A stretch of 34,942 bases of DNA from an uncultured Clostridia bacterium (GTDB lineage: Bacteria > Bacillota > Clostridia > Christensenellales > Aristaeellaceae). Positions within the stretch are counted from its first letter, which is position 1; each line of letters begins with the position of its first letter. Position numbers and translations under genes: made by a program. Shown piece after piece: positions 1 to 7,292 of the stretch. A model generated the notes under the pieces. It was not told where the DNA came from and searched no databases. It saw nothing but the letters and a program-made list of their open reading frames with translations. Location of the stretch: contig CAKTZR010000025.1 of NCBI GenBank assembly GCA_934636105.1, positions 1-34,942 on the forward strand. Reading direction: 5' to 3'.

Positions 1-48
1 GGAGAGCGCAAGGGCGCTTTTGATGCGAAGTGTCAAAAGTGCTTTTGC

Positions 49-69
49 GTTACTCTTGACAAGAGTAAC
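49..69. other. Inverted repeat upstream of relaxase, candidate oriT
   Basis: GTTACTCTTG (49-58) and CAAGAGTAAC (60-69) form a perfect 10-bp inverted repeat around a single base, 42 nt before the relaxase start. MobV relaxases commonly act on an inverted repeat just upstream of their own gene, so this is the best oriT candidate here. The repeat is seen directly; the oriT role and any nick site are inferred. It lacks a T-tract, so it is a poor terminator. Confidence 0.4.
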
Positions 70-111
70 AGAACCCCCGGCAACCCAGCCTTGCACAAGA
101 AAGGAGGCTCC

Positions 112-1284
112 GTGAAAAGAACCATCTCCGCCATGCGCGGCAAAGGCTCGCTCACCCACAACCGCAGGGACTTCATCGCTGAGAACGTCGATTCCAGCCG
201 AACGCTGCTCAACATCGAATACCGCAATGAGGACATCCGAGCCGTCTATCACGAACTGTTTGACGACGCGCTGGCTCGCTACAACGAGAAGCAGACACGC
301 AAAGATCGCATCATCGACGATTACTATGAGAAAATCCGCACGGGCAAGCAGGAAAAGCTGTTCGAAGAACTCATCATCCAGATCGGAAACAAGGACGACA
401 TGAACGCTTCATCCGAAAACGGACAGCTTGCCCGGCAAATGCTCGACGAGTACATGCAGTCCTTCCAGCAACGCAACCCGACGCTGCGCGTGTTCTCCGC
501 TCACCTGCACATGGATGAAGCAACGCCGCATCTTCATATTGATTTCATTCCGTTCACAACCGGCAGTAAGTGCGGACTCGAAACCCGCGTGTCGCTCAAA
601 AAGGCACTGGAAGCACTCGGCTTTGCGGGCGGCACAAAAAGCCATACTGAGCTGAACCAATGGATTGAATCCGAAAAGCAGGCACTTGCCTCCATCATGG
701 CGCGGCAAGATATCGAATGGGAGCAGAAAAGAACGCATGAAGAACATCTTTCCGTTCTGGATTATAAGAAGCAGGAGCGAAGCAAGGAAGTCGCCGCGCT
801 CGAAACCCAAATCGGCGCATTGCAGGAACAGACAGCGACTGCCGAAACCATGCTTTCCGAAAAGCAGGAACAGCTCGACGATATCGCGCCGATTCTCAAG
901 AATACCGAGAAATTTGTCCGGAAATACGACGATCCCGAAAGGCTGCTTCCGGAAGCCGGGATGCTGGAATCCGGCAAGGCGTTTCGGGAGAAGAAAGCGC
1001 TTCCGATTCTCGGAAAGCTCCTGAAATACGCCCGTTCGCTCTTTCGGGAAAATACCGAACTGAAAGCCAAAGTGCAGAAGCTCGAAAAGGAGAATACCAC
1101 TTTCAAATCGGCAAACTGGAACCAGACTCACGAAATGGTCAGGCTGCAAATGGAAAATCGGGAGCTGAAAAAGGACAAAAGCACGCTGGATGCGCTGGTC
1201 GGCAGAATCGGGAACGATGTTCTGCAAAAGCTGCTGAGCGAAACCCCGAAAGAACAACCGAAACACAAGGAGGAATCGCTATGA
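112..1284 (+). CDS. MobV/Pre-family plasmid mobilisation relaxase
   Basis: A relaxase of the Mob/Pre (MobV) family, which nicks one strand at oriT and pilots it during conjugative mobilisation. The family's N-terminal motif is visible as HNRR (residues 16-19), and the metal-binding His motif as HLHMDEATPHLHIDF (residues 131-145), giving the HxDE...PHxH pattern. Residues from about 215 to the end are charged and strongly coiled-coil, usual for the C-terminal half. The GTG at 112 is chosen because AAGGAGG ends 4 nt before it; the open frame extends to a TTG at 91 but that has no ribosome site. The stop overlaps the next ATG by 4 nt. At 390 residues it looks complete. Its neighbours are decayed, so it is probably a resident relic of a mobilisable element rather than a complete one. 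Confidence 0.9.
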   Translation: MKRTISAMRGKGSLTHNRRDFIAENVDSSRTLLNIEYRNEDIRAVYHELFDDALARYNEKQTRKDRIIDDYYEKIRTGKQEKLFEELIIQIGNKDDMNASSENGQLARQMLDEYMQSFQQRNPTLRVFSAHLHMDEATPHLHIDFIPFTTGSKCGLETRVSLKKALEALGFAGGTKSHTELNQWIESEKQALASIMARQDIEWEQKRTHEEHLSVLDYKKQERSKEVAALETQIGALQEQTATAETMLSEKQEQLDDIAPILKNTEKFVRKYDDPERLLPEAGMLESGKAFREKKALPILGKLLKYARSLFRENTELKAKVQKLEKENTTFKSANWNQTHEMVRLQMENRELKKDKSTLDALVGRIGNDVLQKLLSETPKEQPKHKEESL

Positions 1285-1511
1285 GAAGAATTATTTCCTG
1301 CCAGTTCAACATTGACACCGCCTGCGTGGATGTCGAGTATGAAGATGGCTTTGTGCTTTCCATCTATACGCCCGCCGTCGAAGACGCGGTCGCGCACACC
1401 ATGCAACAACGCTCTGAGCTGGATTGGCTCATCTACAACGACCCGCTGGCGTATGTCGGATTGGTTATGAGCGGGAAAAGCGAGGAATATCTGAAAGCGG
1501 TTACGCGGTAA
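1281..1511 (+). CDS. Small DUF6061-like protein of mobile elements
   Basis: A 76-residue acidic protein with the pattern CxxNxDTxCVDVEYEDG near the N-terminus, followed by QRSELDWLIYNDPLAYVGLV and a C-terminal YLKAVT. From memory this resembles the DUF6061 family, short proteins of unknown function frequently encoded beside Mob relaxases in Clostridia. It starts inside the relaxase stop (ATGA overlap), preceded by AAGGAGG, so it is translationally coupled to the relaxase. There is no membrane segment or signal peptide. Function unknown; the family assignment is moderately sure. Confidence 0.7.
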   Translation: MRRIISCQFNIDTACVDVEYEDGFVLSIYTPAVEDAVAHTMQQRSELDWLIYNDPLAYVGLVMSGKSEEYLKAVTR

Positions 1512-1518
1512 TTATTAA

Positions 1519-1907
1519 ATGGAAGGAAAAACCCTGCCGCTGACATCCAAGATGGCTGTAGAACGTGAGGACTATCAGGCACTGGTAACAGCAGCACAGA
1601 AATATGTCGTGCAGGAAAAGCAGGAAGACAAGCTGAAAAAGCTTCTTCGAGAAGCTAAGAAAACCATTGCTGACTTGAAAGCAAAAATCGAATCCTTGGT
1701 TGCAGAGTTTGCTGCGACCAAGGATTCGCTAGCACAATATAAGTCCGTGGTCAGCTTCGCACAGCGGATCTGGATCAAGAGAATGATCGGCTTCGTAAAA
1801 GAATTCGCACCTATGAGGATGTGATCTCTCGCAATAATTTGTGGAATTACTTTGTGAATCACAAAAGAAAAGAGGATCAGAAAAAACAAAAAGAAAGTAA
1901 TAGGTAA
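1519..1907 (+). pseudogene. Frameshifted coiled-coil C-terminal remnant of a second Mob-type protein
   Basis: The frame from 1519 reads a Lys/Glu-rich coiled coil (from DYQALVTAAQKYVVQEKQ through about residue 75) that degrades after QYKSV near 1745 and stops at 1824. Shifting to the frame whose codons start at 1743 gives an uninterrupted continuation, VRGQLRTADLDQENDRLRKR and then TYEDVISRNNLWNYF, to a stop at 1905-1907. This fits one frameshift near 1741-1746 (equivalent to losing 1 nt). The reconstructed tail resembles C-termini of Clostridia Mob proteins, so this is likely a 5'-truncated and frameshifted relaxase end. There is no good ribosome site before 1519. Frameshift: seen. Ancestry: inferred. 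Confidence 0.6.
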
Positions 1908-1911
1908 TTAA

Positions 1912-1961
1912 CAAAAACCACTTACCATAATGCCATAGGCACATGAGTAAGTGGTTTTTTC
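1912..1961. terminator. Rho-independent terminator ending the mob region
   Basis: ACCACTTAC (1917-1925) pairs with GTAAGTGGT (1947-1955), preceded by A5 and followed by a T-run; the 21-nt loop holds a second small stem (TGCC/GGCA). It lies 10 nt after the reconstructed stop of the frameshifted remnant. The flanking A and T runs would let it work in both directions. Confidence 0.8.
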
Positions 1962-2018
1962 TTGGCCTTCGAATTTGATTATATCGTCATTCTGTGTTAT
2001 ACTTTAATGCAGTGCAGT

Positions 2019-2381
2019 TTATTGCTTTTGGAAAAAGATCAGGTATTCTTTCCCCATTTTATTGCCTCTGCGATTTTGACCTTTTCTGATAGCGGTAGTT
2101 ATATGCTTAAAGCCAGCATGCTGGGCAAATTCAACGCTCATTTGATCAAGCGAGATTTTTTTGCCATGGGACACAGGGTTGCCAACCATTATAAACATAT
2201 ATTTATTGGGTTTAAGAACCCTGTAGCTTAAGTAAGCGGAAAGCTCCGCTATAAAAGCTTCCATAAAATCAAAGTCGATTGAACCATTTTTCTTAATAGG
2301 AAGTAAAACTATTTGACTATTTAATGTTTCAACATTGAATCTTGAACTTCCCCAAGCAAAATCATGAAATGCTCTTCTCAT
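2019..2381 (-). pseudogene. Fused remnant of a restriction-modification locus (S subunit + methyltransferase C-terminus)
   Basis: The 120-residue frame reads as two unrelated pieces. Residues 14-50 (NVETLNSQIVLLPIK...IDFDFMEAFIAELSAYL) resemble the region of specificity (S) subunits that recurs in type I and BcgI-like systems. From residue 51 onward, YRVLKPNKYMFIMVGNPVSH and then GFKHITTAIRKGQNRRGN resemble the C-terminal end of an N6/N4 DNA methyltransferase, where a (Y)RVLKPG..FVFVVG segment is typical. The join occurs in mid-helix without a linker, consistent with a deletion that fused two neighbouring genes. It has no ribosome site and is more AT-rich than its surroundings. The chimeric reading comes from family memory and needs a profile search. 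Probably non-functional. Confidence 0.45.
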
Positions 2382-2382
2382 A

Positions 2383-2673
2383 GTGGCAAGGAACGCTCAT
2401 CCTCAAAAAAAGGTCGGCCTGTTTAAAAGCATCGACTACGAGCGCATTCCCTATTTGATCGTCATCACCGCCATGAATCACTTCATTCCCGAACAGGAAG
2501 TCACCCGGCGCGATCCCGAATCCATCCGCATCGCCAACGCGCTGATCGCGCCGCTCGATCCTGTCGTGCCGAATGATTTCCTGATTGAGTTCGTCAGCGA
2601 ATATGTTCAGCGGTTTCAGGCCGCGAATGTCAGCCAGCGGAATACGTGGATCAAAAACATGAGCAGCATCTAA
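2383..2673 (+). CDS. Hypothetical fragment of unknown family
   Basis: An open frame of 96 codons beginning at a GTG without a ribosome site, with an in-frame stop just upstream. From about residue 10 its codon use matches the GC-rich neighbours (mostly G/C in third positions), and it reads as a plausible folded protein end (GLFKSIDYERIPYLIVITAM, then DFLIEFVSEYVQRF). I do not recognise the family. Base composition changes sharply near 2390, so it may be the 3' end of a chromosomal gene cut by the AT-rich island on its left. The opposite strand is also open across this stretch and cannot be excluded. Confidence 0.3.
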   Translation: MARNAHPQKKVGLFKSIDYERIPYLIVITAMNHFIPEQEVTRRDPESIRIANALIAPLDPVVPNDFLIEFVSEYVQRFQAANVSQRNTWIKNMSSI

Positions 2674-2730
2674 AGAGTCATTTGCCTCCGTGCGCGCTGA
2701 TTTTTCCTTGTTTTCGGCAACAATCTTCAT

Positions 2731-2777
2731 ATAAAAAGCGAGCTGTCTGGTTCCACCCCCGAACCGGACAGCTCGCT
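2731..2777 (-). terminator. Strong terminator of the HAD operon
   Basis: GCGAGCTGTCTGGTTC (2738-2753) pairs along 16 bp with 2761-2776, with a single G-T wobble and a 7-nt loop. Read on the minus strand the stem is followed by TTTTTATAT. It sits 20 nt past the stop of the HAD gene that ends at 2797. Confidence 0.85.
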
Positions 2778-2796
2778 TTCATGATTTTCTTTATTT

Positions 2797-3666
2797 TTAC
2801 TCGTCCCACCACGGGTGTTCCGGCAGGCAGCCCTCAAAGGCTGCAATCTGTTGGTCTTCCGCCGCTCCCGCGTAAGTTCCTTCTTTGAACATTTCGATGT
2901 ATGGCCCCATTTCCTTCCAGGATTCGCTTTCTTTCGAAGGGCGAATCGGATAAAACAGCGCGCCGTTTTCTTTGGCCGCTTTCAAATCTCCGGGCGCATC
3001 GCCGACCATCAGAATGCCCTCATACTGCTCCGTTAGCGCATGAATGACTTCGCTCTTGGTGCCGGTTTCCTGCCCGCACACACAGCTCACGATGTCCATC
3101 AACCCGTTCTCCGTCCATTCGCGGGCCAGGGCCGCTTCCTGCGTTGCGGATACAATATAGATATCCGCAAATTGGCTGATTTGGGCCAGACGCTCAGCCG
3201 CGTGCGGAAACGGCGGCACGCCGTGCACCAATTCCTCCACCCGGCGATTCACATCCAGCGACCACGTATAAGCATTTTGCAGAATCGCTTTCTCCGGATG
3301 AGCCTGCGCCGCGGCCAGCATTCCGTCGTTGTTCAGTTTCTTCGTCGTATTCAGCCACTTGCGAAGCGCTTCATGCTCCGGGACATGAAATCCGCGTTCC
3401 GCCACTTCCGGGCGCGCTTCCAGCAAATCAAGGCTTTCCAGCAATGTGATAAAGCGGTGCCGTCCCCGCGAAGCCGAATACAGATTGCTGTATTCCCAGC
3501 ATTCGCGCGCATATTTGGAAACCGCCTGCAAAGAGAACGCCTGAATGAACGCCGGGCAGAAGCACTCTTTGTGTTTCACTTCCATCGTGTCAAAAACGCA
3601 GCCGTCGGAATCCACGCACACGGCCAGGGGCTTCGTTTTCTTCATTTGATCCAATTTAACCATCAT
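2797..3666 (-). CDS. HAD-superfamily hydrolase
   Basis: A cytoplasmic phosphatase-type HAD protein of 289 residues. Motif I is DSDGCVFDTM (about residues 18-27) with the Asp nucleophile and the second Asp; motif II is the Ser/Thr of IVSAT; motif IV is GDAPGDL. A large helical insert between motifs I and II (about 120 residues) acts as a cap, suggesting subclass I. Substrate not deducible. The frame stays open upstream, but the start is placed at the ATG at 3666 because GGGAGG lies 6 nt before it. This ATG overlaps the stop of the upstream HAD gene (ATGA), so the two are translationally coupled. A second ATG follows directly at 3663. Confidence 0.85.
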   Translation of the reverse strand: MMVKLDQMKKTKPLAVCVDSDGCVFDTMEVKHKECFCPAFIQAFSLQAVSKYARECWEYSNLYSASRGRHRFITLLESLDLLEARPEVAERGFHVPEHEALRKWLNTTKKLNNDGMLAAAQAHPEKAILQNAYTWSLDVNRRVEELVHGVPPFPHAAERLAQISQFADIYIVSATQEAALAREWTENGLMDIVSCVCGQETGTKSEVIHALTEQYEGILMVGDAPGDLKAAKENGALFYPIRPSKESESWKEMGPYIEMFKEGTYAGAAEDQQIAAFEGCLPEHPWWDE

Positions 3667-4520
3667 GATTTTCCTCCCGCTTGAAACTGCGCCGCAAAAT
3701 GCTCCACGGCTTTCGCAAAGCCATCCTCCGTATTTGGGGCCGTCACATAATCTGCCAGCTTCTGAATGTCTTCCGGCGCGTTCCCCATCGCAACGCCGAC
3801 GGCAGATTCCCGAATCACATCTGCATCGGTTGAGCTGTCGCCAATCGCAAACGTCTCCGCATACGTCAGATGCAGATGCCGGAGCAGCGCTTCCATCGCT
3901 TTGGGTTTGCACAGGCCCGTTCCCTGGAACTCCAGATCCTTGGCCGCCGCCCCGCGCGTATGGCGAATCAGGCCCGTCTGCGTTACGGCGTCGTAGATTT
4001 TCTGCTGCATGTTTTCGGGCATATTGTAAATGTTGACCTTTTCCATGCCGATGCCCTTTTCGCGGAAATATTCAGACAGACACGGCACGGCCGTATACAG
4101 AGCCCGATCGATCATATACCACACATGGTGGCTGGGCACGGGCGGACAGGTCAGCAGTTTGCGTGCGGCTTCTTCAATATAAATGGTATGCTCGGCCGCA
4201 ATCTCGGCATAAATGCCCTCGCCCTCGATTTTTTCCAGAATGCGCGCAGAGTCCTCCGGCGAAATGACGTTTTCATAAATTGAAACGTTTTTGTGTCGAT
4301 CATACACCCGCGCGCCGTGGCTGGAAACCACATATCGTACCCACGGAAGCACCAACAGCTGCGGCGGAAGCATATCCACCACGCGCCCCGTGCAGGGCAC
4401 CACCTCAACGCCCCACGAATGTAATTGTTCCAGGGCCTGCAAATTCGCCGGCGAAATCTCAACCTGATCTTTGCCCAGAAGCGTTCCATCCATATCAATC
4501 AATGCCAATTTCAGCGCCAT
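3663..4520 (-). CDS. Cof-type HAD-IIB phosphatase
   Basis: A 285-residue HAD-IIB (Cof-like) sugar-phosphate or cofactor phosphatase. Motif I is LIDMDGTLL (residues 7-15), motif II lies around CTGR, and the C-terminal signature GDSSTDADVIRESAVGVAMG followed by NAPEDIQKLADYVT is characteristic of Cof proteins and carries the Mg2+ ligands. Length is normal for the family. GGAGG precedes the ATG. It is first in a two-gene operon behind a near-perfect promoter, with the second HAD gene overlapping its stop. Family members usually dephosphorylate sugar phosphates or pyridoxal phosphate; the actual substrate is unknown. Confidence 0.9.
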   Translation of the reverse strand: MALKLALIDMDGTLLGKDQVEISPANLQALEQLHSWGVEVVPCTGRVVDMLPPQLLVLPWVRYVVSSHGARVYDRHKNVSIYENVISPEDSARILEKIEGEGIYAEIAAEHTIYIEEAARKLLTCPPVPSHHVWYMIDRALYTAVPCLSEYFREKGIGMEKVNIYNMPENMQQKIYDAVTQTGLIRHTRGAAAKDLEFQGTGLCKPKAMEALLRHLHLTYAETFAIGDSSTDADVIRESAVGVAMGNAPEDIQKLADYVTAPNTEDGFAKAVEHFAAQFQAGGKS

Positions 4521-4554
4521 CTACTTCCTCCGCCTTTCGTTTTATGCTTTTCTC

Positions 4555-4583
4555 ATTATATTGCATATTTTTAAACGTGTCAA
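4555..4583 (-). promoter_or_regulatory. Consensus sigma-A promoter for the HAD operon
   Basis: On the minus strand TTGACA (4583-4578) and TATAAT (4560-4555) match both hexamer consensuses exactly and are 17 nt apart. Transcription would begin just upstream of the ribosome site of the HAD-IIB gene. Confidence 0.85.
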
Positions 4584-4691
4584 TATAGTCCCCATGCCCA
4601 TTTCGCCGCTTCTTTTCTCTCTGTTTCCGTAATTTTTCATCTATTTTGCCTACGATTCGAAAAATTTTTTATAAATTTTACATTTTTCCGC

Positions 4692-4720
4692 TTTACAACG
4701 TTTCAATTTTGCGTTATGAT
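4692..4720 (+). promoter_or_regulatory. Sigma-A promoter for the GDPD/ABC operon
   Basis: TTTACA (4692-4697) and TATGAT (4715-4720) with a 17-nt spacer, 46 nt before the GTG start at 4766. CGTTTC (4699-4704, in the spacer) and GAAACG (4730-4735, near the expected +1) form an inverted pair that could be regulator half-sites. Confidence 0.75.
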
Positions 4721-4765
4721 AATGAAAAAGAAACGACAACAGCACTTTGAAAGGAGCATTTATCA

Positions 4766-5623
4766 GTGCGAAAGGGATGTGAACTTATCAACCGCCGCCT
4801 GTTCAGCGAGGCTGACCGGTGCGGCACGTTGATCGCCGCTCATCGAGGAGGAGCCGGCGGCCATATCGTCGAAAACACCACGGACGCCTTTACGCTCGCG
4901 CTTCGCCAGCATGCCGACATCGTGGAATTGGACGTCGTTCGTTCGACAGACGGCGAGCTTTTCGTCTTCCACAACGGCAATGAAAAACGCCTGCTCGGTC
5001 TTGAAAAGGACATGACGCAGCTGTCCTCCAAGGAAATTCTGAGCGTCAACTACCGGGATCTTTTCCGGGAGGATACCAGCGTCAAGGTGAACCGTTTTGA
5101 TGACGTGCTGGATTTTCTCAAGGGGAAATGCCTGATTAACGTCGATCGCTCCTGGAATTACTGGGACAGCGTTCTGCCCTGCATCGAGCGCCACGGCATG
5201 CTGGATCAGTGCATCGTCAAAAGCGATCCCGAGCCCGAGCTGCTGGATATGCTGGAAAAATACGAAGCGCCCATCATGTTCATGAGCAAGATTTTCAAGG
5301 CGCAGGACGCCGAAGAGGTTCTGCGCAGAAACATCAACACGGTCGCTTTCGAGGTCATTTTCATGGATACCTCCGCCGATGTGCTTGAGCCCGACATTCA
5401 AAAGCAGTGGCACGACCAGGGGCTGCTTCTGTGGGCCAACGCGCTCTGTTTGAAGGACACCTGGAACCGCAGCGCCTGGCACGACGACAACGGCGCTATC
5501 CTGCGCGATCCGGACGCCCACTGGGGATGGCTGTGCGAGCACGGCTTCGACATTCTCCAAACCGACTGGCCGCTTATGCTTCATGAATATCTGCTCCAAA
5601 AGGGGTATCGAAAAGAAATTTAA
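4766..5623 (+). CDS. Glycerophosphodiester phosphodiesterase-like protein
   Basis: GDPD enzymes hydrolyse glycerophosphodiesters to glycerol-3-phosphate and an alcohol. The fold's signature is visible: AHRGG (about residues 24-28), ENTTDAF, ADIVELDVVRSTDG and VFHNGNEKRLLG. Two spots are off consensus: the usual HD after the DG motif is HN, and the usual NIEhK strand reads LINVDRSW. The catalytic His residues of HRG and H(D/N) are present. There is no signal peptide, so it is cytoplasmic. The GTG at 4766 is chosen because AAGGAG lies 9 nt before it. It is the first gene of an operon with an ABC importer, 18 nt ahead of the binding protein, suggesting that the imported solute or its product is a phosphodiester, or that it trims an imported glycoside derivative. 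Substrate unproven. Confidence 0.85.
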   Translation: MRKGCELINRRLFSEADRCGTLIAAHRGGAGGHIVENTTDAFTLALRQHADIVELDVVRSTDGELFVFHNGNEKRLLGLEKDMTQLSSKEILSVNYRDLFREDTSVKVNRFDDVLDFLKGKCLINVDRSWNYWDSVLPCIERHGMLDQCIVKSDPEPELLDMLEKYEAPIMFMSKIFKAQDAEEVLRRNINTVAFEVIFMDTSADVLEPDIQKQWHDQGLLLWANALCLKDTWNRSAWHDDNGAILRDPDAHWGWLCEHGFDILQTDWPLMLHEYLLQKGYRKEI

Positions 5624-5641
5624 AAACAGGAGGTTATCACC

Positions 5642-7219
5642 GTGTTCAAAAAACTCACTTCTGCCGCCCTCGCCGCTCTTGTGGCCCTGAGCTGCGGCGC
5701 CGCCGCTTCCGCCGAAGGCTATCCCACCGCCGAGGGCGAAAGCTTCCGCATTTTTGTCAAGCAGCAGTCCATTCAGCCGAACTACGAGGATATCTACACT
5801 TTCAAGAAGTATGAAGAAATGACCGGTATCCACATCGACTGGATCAACACGCCGCAGGACGTGACCAACGAGAAGGTTTCCCTCACGCTGGCCAGCGGCG
5901 ATCTGCCGGATGCTTTCATGAAGTGCAACATCTCCGCTTCCAACCTGCTGACCTATGGCGACGCGGGCGACTTCCTGGATCTGTCCCCGTATCTGGAGGA
6001 ATACGCGCCGAACTTCTGGGCCTATGCGACCGCCAATCCTGACGTTATGGCCGCTATCACGACGCCGGACGGCGCCATCTATTCCCTCCCGGCCATCGCC
6101 GACGCGCCCAGCACCCGCATCAACGTGAAGTGGTTCTACAATCAGGAATGGCTGGATAACCTCGGTCTTTCCCAGCCGACGACCATCGACGAGCTTTACG
6201 ACGTGCTGGTTGCGTTCAAGACGCAGGACGCGAACGGCAACGGCGATCCCAACGATGAAGTTCCGATCTTCACCGAGATGAACAACATCTATTCCACCTT
6301 CGCCGGACTTTTTGGCTGCCTCAACCGCGGCGGCTACCATCAAAACAGCTGGGATGCCGATCCTGTGACCGGCGAGGTTCGTTACGTCCGCACCTCCGAC
6401 GCCTGGCGCGAGATGCTGACGTTCCTGAACAAGCTCTATGCCGAGGGCCTGATTTCTCAGGAGTGCATCACCTACACCGTGTCGGATTGCGTGGCGCTGG
6501 CCTCTCAGGATCGCCTGGGCATCTACTGCATGACCAACCTGGCCCGTTTGAGCGACGACGTGGCCGCCAAGTATTCCCCGATGAACAGCATCATCGGGGG
6601 CCCGCACGGCGACAAGCTCTGGGTCGCGACCCGCTCTCACCTGCACTCCGTCGGTTCCTTCGTCATCACCACGGCCTGCAAGAATCCGGAGCTGCTGCTC
6701 CAGTGGATCGATTATTTCTACTCTGACGAAGGCGTTCGTTTCTATCACTACGGCACCGTCGGCGAAACCTGCGTGCAGAACGATGACGGCTCCTTCTCCT
6801 TCTCGGCCGACGTGCTCGCGCCGATGGCGGAGGGCAAGAGCTACGATCAGGCCGCGGCGGCTGTCAGCTCCTACGGCGGCGGCAACAACCCCACGATCAT
6901 GTCCTGGCCGGGCTTCTGCGGCGCTGAGCTGACCGAAAAGCCGATGGCCGCCTCCGATGTGCTCAAGGATTATCTCCCCGAGATCGTCTGGCCGATTCTG
7001 AATTATACCTCCGACGAGAACGAAATCGTGACCACCATTGGTTCGGATATCGATACGTACGTCAAGGGCATGTGCGCCAAGTTCATCACCGGCGAAGAAT
7101 CCCTCGACGACGCCAACTGGGCCAAGTACGTTTCCACCGTCGAATCCATGGGTCTTGACCAGTATCAGCAAGCGGTTGCAGCCTCCGTTGCACGCGCTGA
7201 AGCGACCATGAACAAGTAA
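5642..7219 (+). CDS. Extracellular solute-binding protein, LplA/LipO type
   Basis: A 525-residue substrate-binding protein for the ABC importer encoded next. Residues 1-25 form a signal peptide with KK at the start, a hydrophobic core and an ASA|EG type I cleavage site; a Cys in ALSCG lies nearby but is a poor lipobox, so anchoring is uncertain. The mature part has the large group-1 organisation of LplA/LipO proteins, including YEEMTGIHIDWI, SGDLPDAF, and the C-terminal LDDANWAKYVSTVESMGLDQ typical of this branch. Start is GTG with AGGAGG 8 nt upstream. A hairpin follows the stop, which probably raises the binding protein above the permeases. LplA-type proteins usually carry oligosaccharides; the ligand cannot be read from sequence. 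Confidence 0.9.
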   Translation: MFKKLTSAALAALVALSCGAAASAEGYPTAEGESFRIFVKQQSIQPNYEDIYTFKKYEEMTGIHIDWINTPQDVTNEKVSLTLASGDLPDAFMKCNISASNLLTYGDAGDFLDLSPYLEEYAPNFWAYATANPDVMAAITTPDGAIYSLPAIADAPSTRINVKWFYNQEWLDNLGLSQPTTIDELYDVLVAFKTQDANGNGDPNDEVPIFTEMNNIYSTFAGLFGCLNRGGYHQNSWDADPVTGEVRYVRTSDAWREMLTFLNKLYAEGLISQECITYTVSDCVALASQDRLGIYCMTNLARLSDDVAAKYSPMNSIIGGPHGDKLWVATRSHLHSVGSFVITTACKNPELLLQWIDYFYSDEGVRFYHYGTVGETCVQNDDGSFSFSADVLAPMAEGKSYDQAAAAVSSYGGGNNPTIMSWPGFCGAELTEKPMAASDVLKDYLPEIVWPILNYTSDENEIVTTIGSDIDTYVKGMCAKFITGEESLDDANWAKYVSTVESMGLDQYQQAVAASVARAEATMNK

Positions 7220-7230
7220 TTCATCCGCTG

Positions 7231-7270
7231 CACTGCCCTGATTCATCGGTTTCAGGGCAGTGTATTTTAT
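7231..7270 (+). terminator. Attenuating hairpin between binding protein and permease
   Basis: CACTGCCCTGA (7231-7241) pairs with TCAGGGCAGTG (7252-7262), an 11-bp perfect stem with a 10-nt loop, followed by TATTTTAT. It lies 11 nt after the binding-protein stop and before the ribosome site of the next gene. The imperfect T-tract suggests partial termination or 3'-end protection. Confidence 0.75.
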
Positions 7271-7292
7271 CATCAGGAGGAGGATTGGTTCC

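Noticed and set aside
91..111. TTG start for the relaxase seven codons upstream
   Set aside because: AAGGAGG lies within this extension, correctly spaced for the GTG at 112, so translation should begin there.
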